From NCBI GenBank assembly GCA_036403815.1, contig DASWQH010000031.1:124001-188000 (forward strand): a stretch of 64,000 nt of DNA, written 5' to 3'. The translations under genes were made by a program, and so were the position numbers. The stretch comes from JACVRN01 sp036403815. GTDB lineage: Bacteria > Acidobacteriota > Blastocatellia > Pyrinomonadales > Pyrinomonadaceae. Positions 37,392-48,970 of the stretch are shown one piece after another (position 1 is the stretch's first letter; each line of letters opens with the position of its first letter). A model generated the notes under the pieces. The model ran no database searches. It saw only the letters and a list, made by a program, of their open reading frames with translations, and was not told the origin of the DNA.

Positions 37392-39803
37392 ATGACTACT
37401 CTCTGGCAGGACGTGCGCTTCGGTCTGCGCATGATGTGGAAGAGTCCGGGCTTTACTATCGTTGCGCTGCTCGCTCTGGCGCTGGGCATCGGCGCAAACA
37501 CTGCCATCTTCAGTGTCGTCAATACGGTGCTGCTGCGCCCGCTTCCATACGAGCAGCCGGAGCGGCTCGTCGCCGTCTGGGAGAAGGATACAAAGGAAGG
37601 AAAAGACGAAAACGTAGTCGCGCCCGCAAACTTCAGCGACTGGCGCGAGCAGAATCAGGTCTTTGAAGCGATAGCCGCTTATAGCCCTATGAGCGCAACC
37701 CTGACCGGCCAGAATGAGCCGGAGCATGTAGAGGGCGCGCAAATTTCACCCGGCCTCTTCTCTGTGCTGAGAGTCAGGCCGATGCAGGGTCGCGCCTTTT
37801 TGCCCGATGACGAGCAGTTCTCTGGCGGGCCTGTCATGATTGTCAGTCATCGTCTCTGGCAGAGGCGTTTCGGCGCAGACCCTAATCTTATAGGCAAGAC
37901 GGTATCGCTCGAAGGCGAGAGCTTCACGGTTGTAGGGATTATGCCGCCCGATTTCAAGTTCTTCGACGATGCGGATATTTACCTGCCGCTGTTTCTGGAC
38001 AGCAAGATCAAGGCCATGCGCGCGCGACACTTCCTGCGGGTGGTGGCGCGTCTCAAGCAGGGCGTGACGCTCGACGAAGCTCGTTCCAACATGGAGCAAA
38101 TTGCGCGCCAGCTTCAAGCGCAGTATCCAAAGACCAACGACGGATTAGGCGTCACCATCAAGGGGCTGCATGAAGATTCGGTTGCTAACCTGCGGCCTGC
38201 GCTTCTGTTGCTTCTGGGTGCCGTCTGCTTCGTGCTTCTGATAGCGAGCGCGAATGTCATTAATCTTCAACTGGCACGCGCCGCCATAAGGCAGCGAGAA
38301 ATCTCCATACGCATAGCGCTCGGCGCGAGCCGCCTGCGCATCTTTCGACAACTGCTGACAGAGAGCCTGATGCTCTCTCTCTTTGGCGGAGCGCTCGGCA
38401 CGCTGCTGGCACTGTGGGGAGTTGACCTTCTCATAGCGCTTGTCGGCGAGAAGTTTCCACAGGTTGCCGAGACAGGCATTGATCGCCGCGTACTCTTCTT
38501 TACGCTCGGCGTCTCGTGCCTGACGGGTGTCATCTTTGGGCTGGCACCGGCTCTGGTGACTTCCAAACCGGATTTAAACGAGACGTTGAAAGATACAGGG
38601 CGCAGCGCGACCGAAAGCTTCAGACGTAATCGCCTGCGCAGTCTGCTGGTCATCTCCGAAGTCGCCTTTGCGGTCGTGCTGCTGGTCGGCGCGGGCTTGA
38701 TGATACGCACGCTCGCGCGCCTCAGAGCCGTCGATCCGGGCTTTAATTCCCACAATGTTCTCACCTTCAGTCTTTCACCCTCGGAGACCAAATACGAGAC
38801 GCGCACGCAACTGGCACAGCTCTATCAGCAGATTGCCGGGCGCATAGAGAAACTTCCCGGCGTGAAGAGCGCGGCTGCCGTCAGCACTCTGCCCATCAGC
38901 GGAAGAAGCTCGACCACGGCGCTCGCCTTCGAGGGCGGAAGCGAGCCTGTGGGCGCTGCGCCTGAAGTCGGCTACCTGCTGGTCGGGCCGAACTACTTCG
39001 GCACGATGGAAATCCCGCTCATGAAGGGACGCGACTTCAACGGCTCGGACGTGGAAGGAGCAACCGAGGTCATCATTATTAATGAAGCGATGGCTCGCCG
39101 CTTCTGGCCGAACGAAGACGCAATAGGAAAGCGAATCAAGTTGGGGCCGAACCCTAAGTCTCCGTGGGCTACCATAGTCGGCGTGGTCGGCAACGTCAGG
39201 CATGAAGGACTCGATACGAACGAGCGCCCTGAAGTCTACGAGAACTACTTTCAGCATTCGGATTCGTCCATGACTATGGTGGTGCGTACCCTTGATAACC
39301 CGCAGAGAATTTTGCCCGCTGTGCGTACACAGGTAAAAGAGGCAGACGCAGACCTGCCTGTTTACAACGTGCGCGTCATGGATCAGGTGGTGCTCGAATC
39401 CGTATTGATTCGACGCTTGTCTATGCTGCTGCTCGAAATCTTTGCCGGTCTGGCTATTGTGCTCGCGGCCATAGGTCTTTACGGGGTGATGGCCTATTCG
39501 GTGACGCGGCGCACGCACGAGATAGGCATACGCATGGCCCTGGGCGCACAAGCGCCGGACGTGCTCAGGATGATCATAGGACAGGGGATGACGCTCGCTC
39601 TCATCGGCGTCGCAATCGGACTCGGAGCGGCATTCGTGCTGACCAGTTTGATGTCGAGCCTGCTTTATGGCGTGAGCGCAACCGACCCCGTGACATTCAT
39701 TTTGGTTTCATTGCTTTTGGCGACAGTCGCCTTCGTGGCATGTTTCATTCCAGCGCGGCGCGCAACGCGTGTAGACCCACTAACGGCTCTCAGATATGAG
39801 TAG
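37392..39803 (+). CDS. ADOP permease P11
   Basis: 803 residues, starting MTTLWQDVRFGLRMMWKSPG. The ATG at 37392 has AAGGAG eight bases upstream (37378-37383); the frame from 37287 overlaps P10 and was rejected. The 37-base gap is made of short repeated GAGTGAA units. FtsX1 is altered at IASANVINLQLARAAIRQREISIRI (Ser for the usual Cys in the ACAN motif). The tail reads RVDPLTALRYE with Leu for Met. FtsX2 has SVTRRTHEIGIRM. The second periplasmic domain carries EVYENYFQHSDSS. Confidence 0.95.
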   Translation: MTTLWQDVRFGLRMMWKSPGFTIVALLALALGIGANTAIFSVVNTVLLRPLPYEQPERLVAVWEKDTKEGKDENVVAPANFSDWREQNQVFEAIAAYSPMSATLTGQNEPEHVEGAQISPGLFSVLRVRPMQGRAFLPDDEQFSGGPVMIVSHRLWQRRFGADPNLIGKTVSLEGESFTVVGIMPPDFKFFDDADIYLPLFLDSKIKAMRARHFLRVVARLKQGVTLDEARSNMEQIARQLQAQYPKTNDGLGVTIKGLHEDSVANLRPALLLLLGAVCFVLLIASANVINLQLARAAIRQREISIRIALGASRLRIFRQLLTESLMLSLFGGALGTLLALWGVDLLIALVGEKFPQVAETGIDRRVLFFTLGVSCLTGVIFGLAPALVTSKPDLNETLKDTGRSATESFRRNRLRSLLVISEVAFAVVLLVGAGLMIRTLARLRAVDPGFNSHNVLTFSLSPSETKYETRTQLAQLYQQIAGRIEKLPGVKSAAAVSTLPISGRSSTTALAFEGGSEPVGAAPEVGYLLVGPNYFGTMEIPLMKGRDFNGSDVEGATEVIIINEAMARRFWPNEDAIGKRIKLGPNPKSPWATIVGVVGNVRHEGLDTNERPEVYENYFQHSDSSMTMVVRTLDNPQRILPAVRTQVKEADADLPVYNVRVMDQVVLESVLIRRLSMLLLEIFAGLAIVLAAIGLYGVMAYSVTRRTHEIGIRMALGAQAPDVLRMIIGQGMTLALIGVAIGLGAAFVLTSLMSSLLYGVSATDPVTFILVSLLLATVAFVACFIPARRATRVDPLTALRYE

Positions 39804-39829
39804 CATTTGACTGAAGGAGAAATAAAGTT

Positions 39830-42226
39830 ATGGGAACGCTCTGGCAGGACATACGTTTCGGTCTGCGCATGATGTTGAAGACTCCGGGCTTCGCTGTGGT
39901 TGCGGTTATCACTATGGCGCTCGGCATCGGCGCGAACACGGCCATCTTTTCCGTGGTCAATGGAGTGCTCCTGCGCCCTTTGCCGTACCCGGAGCCGTCG
40001 CGCCTTGTGACGATGCGCTCGAACATGTCCGTGCCCGACATGCAGGATTTTCAGGAGCGCACAAAGTCGTTTGAAGAAGGCGGCGGCGCTGTGCTTCAGG
40101 CTCTGGATTACACAGGAGGCTCTGAACCCGTGCAGGTTCAGGCGGCGCACTCGACCGCAGGGCTTTTCAAGGTACTGGGCGCGAAGCCTGCCCTGGGGCG
40201 CGTCATCTCGCCGGAAGAGGATCGCTTCGGGGGAGAGCGCGTGGTCGTGCTCATGCACGGATTCTGGCAGCAGCAGTTCGGCGGCGACAAAAACATAATA
40301 GGCCGTGTGATTCCCCTGAGCGGAAATGATTACACGGTCATAGGCGTGATGCCGCCCGATTTCGTGCTGCCTTATGGCAAGCCGGATGTGTTTACTTCCG
40401 TGCGCGTCAGCAACCCGGTCGCCTCGGCAGTGCGCGGCGTTCATTTCCTCAGAACCTACTGGCGACTGAAGCCCGGTGTCACGCTTGCGCAGGCGCAGGC
40501 CGAGATGCCGTCTATTGAGAAACAGCTTGAACAGCTTGACCCCATAGAGAACAAGAATCGCCGCATCATCCCTATGCCGCTTCACGAGCGCGTGGTGGGC
40601 GATACGCGCCCCGCGCTGCTGGTTCTTTTCGGGGCAGTCGCGCTCGTGCTGCTCATAGCCTGCGCGAACTTTGCGAATCTATTGATGGCGCGCTCCGCCG
40701 CTCGCCAGCAGGAGATAGTCATTCGCACGGCTCTGGGCGCAGGCCGCACGCGTCTCGTCCGTCAACTCTTAACCGAAAGCGTGATGCTCTCTCTCTTAGG
40801 CGGCGCGGTCGGCCTTGTGCTCGCCATGTGGGGGATTGATTTACTGATGGCTTTCCAGCCAGAGAACCTGCCGCGACTTGAGAGCGTGCGTCTTGACCGA
40901 TGGGTGCTGATGTTCACGTTCGGCGTTTCGGTCATCACGGGCTTAGTCTTCGGCCTGGTGCCCGCCTGGAGAGCTTCGAGAGCGAACGTCAGCGAGGCTT
41001 TGAAAGAGGGCGGGCGTTCCAACACGGCTGGCGCTGGCCGCCATCGCTTCAGCAATCTGCTGGTGGTCTCAGAGCTTGCGCTGGCGATTGTCCTGTTGAT
41101 TGGCGCGGGGCTTCTGATTAAAGGCTTCTGGCGCTTAAGCGCGGTTGACCCCGGCTTCAAGCCTGAGCAACTGGTCTCCATGCGTATAGAGTTGCCGGAG
41201 GCGCGCTACAAAGAGATTCCGCCGCAGACGCAGTTTCGTGAGCACGTCATCGAATCGGTCAATTCTTTGCCGGGGACGCAAGCCGCGATAATCAGCGAGA
41301 TTCCCTTAGTGGGCGACGCCCTCGCTCAAAACTTCGTCGTCGAAGGCCAGCCTATGGCTCCCGGCGAAGAGCCGGAGCTATACACGCGTACCATCATGGG
41401 CGACTACTTCCGCCTGATGAATATCCCTGTCCTGAAGGGTCGCAACTTCAACGCACAAGACCGCGAAGGCGCACCGCTCGTCGCAGTCATCAACGAAGCG
41501 ATGGCGCGCGAGTATTTCAAAGACAAAGACCCTCTGGGGGCGCGCGTTCGCTGGGCGCGTGGTGAGCAGAAAAACTGGGTCACGATTGTAGGCGTCGCAG
41601 GCGACGTGCGCCACTTCGGTCTCAACCAGCCGGACGAGCCTGCCGTTTACACTCTCTATGCCCAGACTGCGCCGCAATGGAAGCGCTGGCAATACCTGGT
41701 GGTGCGAAGCAACACACAATCGCCTGCAAGCATTGTCGAAGCGGTCAAGAAACAGGTCTGGTCGGTTGATAGCCAGATTCCTGTGACCAAGGTGCGCACT
41801 ATGACGGACGTGGTCGCAGCATCCGTTACGCCCCAGCGCTTCAACATGACGCTGCTGGGAATTTTCGCAAGCGTCGCGCTGCTGCTCGCTTCTGTGGGCA
41901 TCTATGGCGTCGTCAGTTATTCGGTCACACAGCGCACACACGAGATAGGCATACGCATGGCTCTTGGCGCGCAGCGTGGTGATGTGCTCAGGATGATTCT
42001 GGGGCAGGGAATGTTGTTGACAATCATCGGCGTCGCAATCGGTCTCGTCGCAGCCTTCGCTTTAACGCGTGTGATGGCGACGATGCTCTTCGGCGTGACG
42101 GCGACAGACCCGTGGACGTTCGCTTCCGTGTCCGTGCTTCTGGCCGCGGTCGCGCTCATTTCATGCTACTTGCCTGCGCGGCGCGCAACGCGTGTAGACC
42201 CTATGACTGCGCTCAGATACGAGTGA
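39830..42226 (+). CDS. ADOP permease P12
   Basis: 798 residues, the shortest in the array, because the first periplasmic domain is condensed (RLVTMRSNMSVPDMQDFQER lacks the segment others have between the strand and DW-EQ motif). AAGGAG lies at 39814-39819. FtsX1 is CANFANLLMARSAARQQEIVIRT. The second periplasmic domain ends with TLYAQTAPQWKRWQYLVVRS. The N-terminus MGTLWQDIRFGLRMMLKTPG is nearly identical to that of P13, although the rest of P13 belongs to the P7 subgroup, another hint of mosaic ancestry. Confidence 0.95.
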   Translation: MGTLWQDIRFGLRMMLKTPGFAVVAVITMALGIGANTAIFSVVNGVLLRPLPYPEPSRLVTMRSNMSVPDMQDFQERTKSFEEGGGAVLQALDYTGGSEPVQVQAAHSTAGLFKVLGAKPALGRVISPEEDRFGGERVVVLMHGFWQQQFGGDKNIIGRVIPLSGNDYTVIGVMPPDFVLPYGKPDVFTSVRVSNPVASAVRGVHFLRTYWRLKPGVTLAQAQAEMPSIEKQLEQLDPIENKNRRIIPMPLHERVVGDTRPALLVLFGAVALVLLIACANFANLLMARSAARQQEIVIRTALGAGRTRLVRQLLTESVMLSLLGGAVGLVLAMWGIDLLMAFQPENLPRLESVRLDRWVLMFTFGVSVITGLVFGLVPAWRASRANVSEALKEGGRSNTAGAGRHRFSNLLVVSELALAIVLLIGAGLLIKGFWRLSAVDPGFKPEQLVSMRIELPEARYKEIPPQTQFREHVIESVNSLPGTQAAIISEIPLVGDALAQNFVVEGQPMAPGEEPELYTRTIMGDYFRLMNIPVLKGRNFNAQDREGAPLVAVINEAMAREYFKDKDPLGARVRWARGEQKNWVTIVGVAGDVRHFGLNQPDEPAVYTLYAQTAPQWKRWQYLVVRSNTQSPASIVEAVKKQVWSVDSQIPVTKVRTMTDVVAASVTPQRFNMTLLGIFASVALLLASVGIYGVVSYSVTQRTHEIGIRMALGAQRGDVLRMILGQGMLLTIIGVAIGLVAAFALTRVMATMLFGVTATDPWTFASVSVLLAAVALISCYLPARRATRVDPMTALRYE

Positions 42227-42238
42227 AGGGGAAAAGTT

Positions 42239-44689
42239 ATGACTAATCTATGGCAGGACATTCGTTTCGGTCTTCGTATGATGTTGAAGACTCCCGGCTA
42301 CACCCTCATTGCCATCATTACTATGATGCTGGGCATCGGCGCTAACACAACCATCTTTAGTGTTGTGAACGCGATTCTTTTAAGGCCGCTGCCGGTGGCT
42401 CAGCCGGAACGGCTCGTCAACGTCCATTCGACCAGCCCCGACGGCAGTAGCTTTCACTCCTTCTCCTATCCTGATTACGTGGATTATCGTGACCAGAACG
42501 AAGTGTTCGACGGCCTCGCAGCGTATACGGTTAATGCCTACAGCTTGAGCACGGGCGGGCAATCGGAGCGCATCTTCGGCATCGTCACGTCAGAAAATTT
42601 CTTCACCGTGATGGGCGTCCGTCCGTCTTTCGGTCGTTTCTATACAGCCGAAGAGAATCGTACGGAGAGCGGCGACCCTGTGGCTGTGCTCAGTTACGGT
42701 TACTGGCAGAGAAGATTTGCGAGCGACCCTGCAATCGTCGGAAAAACGCTGACGTTGAACGGCCACGCCTACCATGTCATAGGCATCGCGCCGCCGAAGT
42801 TCACAGGCCCGCGCGTAGCCTTCGCGCCTGACGTTTATGTCCCTATGTGGACGCAGCCGCTCGCTCTGCCGCGTCTGGCCGACTGGCTCAATAATCGTCA
42901 GGCCGGGAGCCTTGAGCTTGTAGGCCGCCTTAAGCCGGGCGTCACCCCGCAGGGAGCGCAGGCGAACCTGAGCGCCATCGTGCAACGAATCGCGTTGCAG
43001 TATCCGGATTCGCATAAGGGCAAGGGGGTGGAAGTGCGACCGACGAATACAGGCTTAGGCCAGATGCAGGGGGCAGCCGTCGGTTTCATGAGCGTGTTGA
43101 TGGCAATCGTAGGGCTGGTGCTGCTGATAGCCTGCGCGAATGTGGCTGGCTTGAGTCTTTCGCGTGCAGCCGTGCGGCGCAGGGAGATTGCTATACGGCT
43201 CGCTATGGGCGCAAGCCGCAGCCGCATCGTCCGACAGCTTTTGACCGAAAGCGTGATGCTGTTTCTCTTCGGCGGCGCTGCCGGGCTGCTCCTGGCAGCA
43301 TGGTTCACAGACCTGCTGCTTGCCTTCAAGCCGCCAGTGCCTTTCACCATCGAGCTAGACCTCGGCTTCGACTGGCGCGTGCTTGGATTCACCCTTCTGG
43401 TTTCGCTCGTCACGGGAATCATCTTCGGTTTAGCCCCTGCGCTTCAGGCTTCAAGAGCCGATGTGCTTCCGGCTTTGAAGGATGAGACGGCGGGCGGAGG
43501 CTTCCATCGCTCGCGGCTGCGCAGCATCTTCGTGGTCGGGCAGATTGCCGTCTCAATCGTCCTTCTTGTCAGCACAGGACTCTTCCTGCGTTCGCTACAG
43601 CACGCGCGCCAGCTCGACCCCGGCTTTAATCCTGAGAATGTATTGAACGTCGGATTCGATCTTTCGATTCAAGGCTACGACGAGGCAAGAGGCCAGCAGT
43701 TCTACAGGCAGGTGATGGAGCGCGTTCAACAGCTTCCCGGCGTTGAGTCTGCAAGCCTTGCGCGCAATGTTCCGTTGACCGGCTCGAACATGGAGCTTGG
43801 TATCAACTTGGAGGGACGCGAGCCGCCTGCCGGGAGCCGCTCTTTTCACACGGACTTCAATGTCATCGGCCCTAAATATTTCTCTTCGCTCGGCATCAAT
43901 CTTTTACGTGGCCGTGATTTCGACGAGCGGGACAAGATGGGCGCGCCGCGCGTGGCCGTCATTAACGAAACGATGGCGCGTCGCATGTGGCCGGGCGTGG
44001 ATGCCATAGGCCAACGATTCTTCCTCGGACAGGTCAGCGACGGCGAGCCTGTGGAGGTCGTCGGCATCGTCAAAGACGGAAAGTACAGAACGCTCGGCGA
44101 AGAACCCAGACCATATTTCTACATGTCTGCGGCGCAGGAGTATCAACCGCAGATGACCTTGCACATACGCACCGCACCGGGCAACGAGGCAAACGTCCTC
44201 GCAGGTCTGCGGCAGGAAGTGGACTCTATAGATCGAACCATCCCGTTTCTGGACGTGATGCCGCTCACGCGCGCAATCGGCGTCTCGCTGATTCCGATTA
44301 AGGTGGCGACCACGGTCGCGGGATTCTTCGGCATTGTAGGGCTGCTGCTGGCGGCGGTCGGAATCTTCGGCATCGTCAGCTTCAACGTCTCGCAGCGCAC
44401 GCGCGAGATAGGCATACGCACCGCGCTTGGCGCACAGCGCACAGATGTCCTGAAGCTCATCATCAAGCAGGGGATGCGCCTCGCCGTAATCGGCGTCGTG
44501 GTCGGTTTGCTGGCTTCGGTTGCGGTCACTAGACTGCTCGCGAGCCTGCTTTATGGAATCAGCGCGACCGATACTGTGACTTTTATGGGCGTCGCTTTGC
44601 TCATCATCATCATCGCTTTAGTTGCGAGCTACATCCCTGCGCGACGCGCAACGCGTGTAGACCCTATGACCGCGCTCAGGTACGAGTAA
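42239..44689 (+). CDS. ADOP permease P13
   Basis: 816 residues, starting MTNLWQDIRFGLRMMLKTPG, 12 bases after the P12 stop with AAGGGG before the ATG. Subgroup partner of P7: RPLPVA, DWLNNRQAGSLELVG, PALKDETAGGGFHRSRLR, QGYDEARG and DGKYRTLGEEPRP all match that protein. FtsX1 differs from most (CANVAGLSLSRAAVRRREIAIRL). FtsX2 has NVSQRTREIGIRT. The last span is rich in Ile (ALLIIIIALVASYIPA). The tail is consensus. It is followed by the longest gap in the array (178 bases). Confidence 0.95.
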   Translation: MTNLWQDIRFGLRMMLKTPGYTLIAIITMMLGIGANTTIFSVVNAILLRPLPVAQPERLVNVHSTSPDGSSFHSFSYPDYVDYRDQNEVFDGLAAYTVNAYSLSTGGQSERIFGIVTSENFFTVMGVRPSFGRFYTAEENRTESGDPVAVLSYGYWQRRFASDPAIVGKTLTLNGHAYHVIGIAPPKFTGPRVAFAPDVYVPMWTQPLALPRLADWLNNRQAGSLELVGRLKPGVTPQGAQANLSAIVQRIALQYPDSHKGKGVEVRPTNTGLGQMQGAAVGFMSVLMAIVGLVLLIACANVAGLSLSRAAVRRREIAIRLAMGASRSRIVRQLLTESVMLFLFGGAAGLLLAAWFTDLLLAFKPPVPFTIELDLGFDWRVLGFTLLVSLVTGIIFGLAPALQASRADVLPALKDETAGGGFHRSRLRSIFVVGQIAVSIVLLVSTGLFLRSLQHARQLDPGFNPENVLNVGFDLSIQGYDEARGQQFYRQVMERVQQLPGVESASLARNVPLTGSNMELGINLEGREPPAGSRSFHTDFNVIGPKYFSSLGINLLRGRDFDERDKMGAPRVAVINETMARRMWPGVDAIGQRFFLGQVSDGEPVEVVGIVKDGKYRTLGEEPRPYFYMSAAQEYQPQMTLHIRTAPGNEANVLAGLRQEVDSIDRTIPFLDVMPLTRAIGVSLIPIKVATTVAGFFGIVGLLLAAVGIFGIVSFNVSQRTREIGIRTALGAQRTDVLKLIIKQGMRLAVIGVVVGLLASVAVTRLLASLLYGISATDTVTFMGVALLIIIIALVASYIPARRATRVDPMTALRYE

Positions 44690-44697
44690 AAAAATGT

Positions 44698-44837
44698 AGG
44701 GGCAGGGACAAGTCCTCTGCCCGTCGCGCCTCGTAAGGGCGCGGAACAGGATACGCGCACAATCAAGATTGAATGTACGCGAACGTTGATTATCGTGCTC
44801 GACGCACGATACGGGCAGAGGACTTGTCCCTGCCCCT
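44698..44837. repeat. 27-bp inverted repeat between P13 and P14
   Basis: Arms 44698-44724 and 44811-44837 pair perfectly; each contains GGGGCAGGGACAAGTCCTCT or its complement. A smaller hairpin (ATCGTGC-N5-GCACGAT, 44792-44810) abuts the right arm. It is unrelated in sequence to the repeats before P4 and P10. It fills most of the gap and may separate P14 from the upstream transcript. Confidence 0.85.
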
Positions 44838-44867
44838 GCAAGTAAAAGAGAGGGGAATTACGGAATC

Positions 44868-47291
44868 ATGGGAACGCTCTGGCAAGACATACGCTTCGGC
44901 CTTAGACTGATGGCGAAAAAGCCCGGCTTTACTTTTATAGGCGTGCTCGCGCTCGCTTTAGGCATCGGTGCGAATACGGCCATCTTCTCGGTCGTCAACG
45001 CGGTGCTCCTGAGGCCGCTGCCGTATCAGCATCCTGAGCGGCTGGTCTGGATTTGGGAGACCAATCCCGGCGCTGACATCAAGCAGGAGACTGCTTCCAT
45101 GCCGAACTTCAATGACTGGAGAACGCAGAGCCAGAGCTTTGAAGAGATGGCGGCCTTTGCCGGTGCGGCGCTCACGCTGACGAGTGAGCATGAGCCGGAA
45201 CGTATCCCCGGCTCGGTCATCACCGCCAACTTCTTTTCCGTTCTGGGCATTCAGCCCCTGATGGGTCGCAGCTTCACCCCGGAAGAGAATGGTGAGAAAG
45301 GCGCTCGCGTGGTAATCCTCAGTCATGGTTTATGGCAGCGGCGCTTCGGCGGAAATCCGAATATCATAGGGCAGACGATTACCCTCAACAGCAATCCCTA
45401 TCAGGTTGTAGGCATCATGCCCCCCGGCTTTAAGAACCCGCTTCCCTCACAGCGCAACGCCGCGGAGCTTTGGGTTCCGCTCTCCATGAGTCTTGACCCG
45501 AAAGTGAGACGCAGCGACTTTCTGAACGTGGTCGGGCGGCTCAAGCCGAACGTCATGCTTGAGCAGGCACGCGCGGAGATGAAGACCATCACCTCCAGGC
45601 TTGAGCAGCAATACCCGGAAACAAATACGGGTTGGAGCACTATCGTCATCCCGCTCAGGGACAGGATTACCGGAGACGTGCGCCCTGCTATGTGGGTGCT
45701 GGTGGGAGTCGTCGGATTTCTGCTTTTAATCGCGTGCGCCAATGTGGCGAATCTACTGCTGGCACGCGCCGCAGCACGCCAGCAGGAGATAGCCGTGCGC
45801 CGCGCGCTCGGCGCAGACCGCTTTCGTCTCATACGACAGTTTTTGACCGAGAGCATTCTGCTCGCTCTGGCTGGCGGCGCGTTCGGCTCGCTGCTGGCGA
45901 TGTGGGGCGTCGAGCTTCTGGTGCGGCTCAGCCCCGGCAACATTCCGCGCCTGGACGAAGTTCGTCTTAACTGGCAAGTGTTTCTGTTCACCTTTGGCAT
46001 CTCTGTGCTGACGGGCATGATCTTCGGTCTGATTCCTGCTCTTCATGCCACGAATCCGAATCTGACGGAGTCGCTCAAAGAGGGAGGCCGCAGCGCTACT
46101 GAAGGCAGGCGCGGCGCTCGACTGCGCAATGCCTTGGTGGTCGCTGAAATTGCGATTGCGCTGGTGCTGCTGGTCGGCGCGGGGCTAATGATTAAGAGCT
46201 TCATGCGGCTTCAGGGAGTTGACCCCGGATTCAAGCCCGAACGCATCCTGGCCGTAGACCTATCCTTGCCTGCTGCTAAATACAAAGAGGCGGCGCAGCA
46301 AACGGCCTTCTGGGATCAGCTCACTGGCCGCGTCCAGCAGTTACCCAATGTCGAGCGTGTCGCAGCCGTGACTGCGCTTCCCTTTAATGGCGGAGCCGTC
46401 CTCGCATTCTACGTCGAGGGGAGACCCGCGCCGCCGCCGGGTCAGGAGCCGGATGCGGAGTATCGCGTCATCACGCCCAAATATTTTGAGACGATGGGAA
46501 TCACGCTCGTCAGAGGAGAAGGCATTACAGAGCAGCACACGAGCAATACGCCTTCCGTCGCCGTTATCAACGAGACGCTGGCGCGTAAGTACTTCCCAAA
46601 TGAAGACCCGATTGGAAAGCGCATTAACTTTGGAAACCCTGAGACCAGTCCGTGGCGTACCATTATCGGCGTCGCCAGAGACATACGCCAGGAGGCGCTC
46701 GATGAAGCGCCTTACTCGCAGGTGTATTGCTCGTATGCGCAGTTCCCCGCGCGCACTATGACGCTGGTCGCACGTACCTCTAATGACCCGTCCGGCCTTG
46801 TGTCGTCTATACGCAACGAGCTGTCGGCTATGGACAAAGACCAGCCGCTCTACAATGTGCGTACTATGGAGCAGGTGATGGCGGAAGCCATCGCGCGCCA
46901 GCGCTTCAGCATGTTGCTCATAGCCATCTTCGCGAGCGTCGGCCTGGTGCTCGCTTCTGTGGGCATCTACGGCGTCATGTCTTATACGGTCGCTCAGCGC
47001 ACGCACGAGATAGGGGTGCGTATGGCTCTTGGCGCAAGCGCGGGAGATGTTCTCAAGATGGTCGTCAGGCAGGGAATGATGCTGGCGCTCTTAGGCACAG
47101 GGCTTGGACTGGTTGCAGCCTTTCTGTTGACGCGGCTCATCTCCAGCCTGCTCTTTTCAGTCAGCGCGACTGACCCTGTGACCTACGCTCTGATTTCGTT
47201 GCTGCTTATAGCGGTGGCGCTCCTTGCCTGCTTTATTCCGGCACGCCGCGCCACGCGCGTAGACCCGATGGTCGCGCTCAGGTACGAGTGA
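44868..47291 (+). CDS. ADOP permease P14
   Basis: 807 residues, starting MGTLWQDIRFGLRLMAKKPG; GAGAGGGG lies 13 bases before the ATG, a long spacing. First periplasmic domain: WETNPGADIKQETASMPNFNDW. FtsX1 is preceded by VGVVGFLLLIACAN. The second periplasmic domain has RGEGITEQHTSNTP and YSQVYCSYAQFPA with a lone Cys. FtsX2 is SYTVAQRTHEIGVRM. The tail is PARRATRVDPMVALRYE. It is the last permease. The next gap carries an inverted repeat, then the regulator gene. Confidence 0.95.
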   Translation: MGTLWQDIRFGLRLMAKKPGFTFIGVLALALGIGANTAIFSVVNAVLLRPLPYQHPERLVWIWETNPGADIKQETASMPNFNDWRTQSQSFEEMAAFAGAALTLTSEHEPERIPGSVITANFFSVLGIQPLMGRSFTPEENGEKGARVVILSHGLWQRRFGGNPNIIGQTITLNSNPYQVVGIMPPGFKNPLPSQRNAAELWVPLSMSLDPKVRRSDFLNVVGRLKPNVMLEQARAEMKTITSRLEQQYPETNTGWSTIVIPLRDRITGDVRPAMWVLVGVVGFLLLIACANVANLLLARAAARQQEIAVRRALGADRFRLIRQFLTESILLALAGGAFGSLLAMWGVELLVRLSPGNIPRLDEVRLNWQVFLFTFGISVLTGMIFGLIPALHATNPNLTESLKEGGRSATEGRRGARLRNALVVAEIAIALVLLVGAGLMIKSFMRLQGVDPGFKPERILAVDLSLPAAKYKEAAQQTAFWDQLTGRVQQLPNVERVAAVTALPFNGGAVLAFYVEGRPAPPPGQEPDAEYRVITPKYFETMGITLVRGEGITEQHTSNTPSVAVINETLARKYFPNEDPIGKRINFGNPETSPWRTIIGVARDIRQEALDEAPYSQVYCSYAQFPARTMTLVARTSNDPSGLVSSIRNELSAMDKDQPLYNVRTMEQVMAEAIARQRFSMLLIAIFASVGLVLASVGIYGVMSYTVAQRTHEIGVRMALGASAGDVLKMVVRQGMMLALLGTGLGLVAAFLLTRLISSLLFSVSATDPVTYALISLLLIAVALLACFIPARRATRVDPMVALRYE

Positions 47292-47293
47292 AA

Positions 47294-47390
47294 GATTAAC
47301 CACGCATCCACGCGAAGCGATACGAGACAGAGAGCAAAGCAGATTCGGTATCTCTATTTCGCGTCGCTTCGTGTGGATTCGTGGTTAATC
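47294..47390. repeat. 27-bp inverted repeat before regulator gene
   Basis: Arms 47294-47320 and 47364-47390 pair with two mismatches. The arm starts GATTAACCACGCATCCACGC. It lies directly after the P14 stop and could terminate the permease transcript. A related, more degenerate repeat follows the regulator gene at 48882. Confidence 0.8.
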
Positions 47391-47450
47391 TTCTTCCTGC
47401 GCTTTGATTGCAACCGGGTATCACATTATCATCGAATCTACTACTATTTC

Positions 47451-48830
<1,380 letters not shown>

Positions 48831-48881
48831 AAGCGGCCTGTTGAATTAATGTTGGTTGCAATCAAAGCAGAGGAGGAAGTT

Positions 48882-48970
48882 TAACCACTAAATCACACGA
48901 ATCATCACGAAGAAGCAACACTAAAGAAGTTCACCTCCTGTTTCGCATCGTTTAGTGTGTTTTAGCGGTT
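48882..48970. repeat. Degenerate inverted repeat between regulator and kinase
   Basis: Left arm about 48882-48911 (TTAACCACTAAATCACACGA core just before it) pairs imperfectly with about 48940-48970. The TAACCAC...CACACGAA pattern resembles the repeat at 47294-47390, so the regulator gene is bracketed by related repeats. The right arm overlaps the first possible start of the kinase. Confidence 0.45.

Noticed and set aside
12602..47291. Pseudogenes in the permease array
   Set aside because: Every copy has an intact frame with both FtsX domains and the C-terminal tail; no frameshift or premature stop was found.
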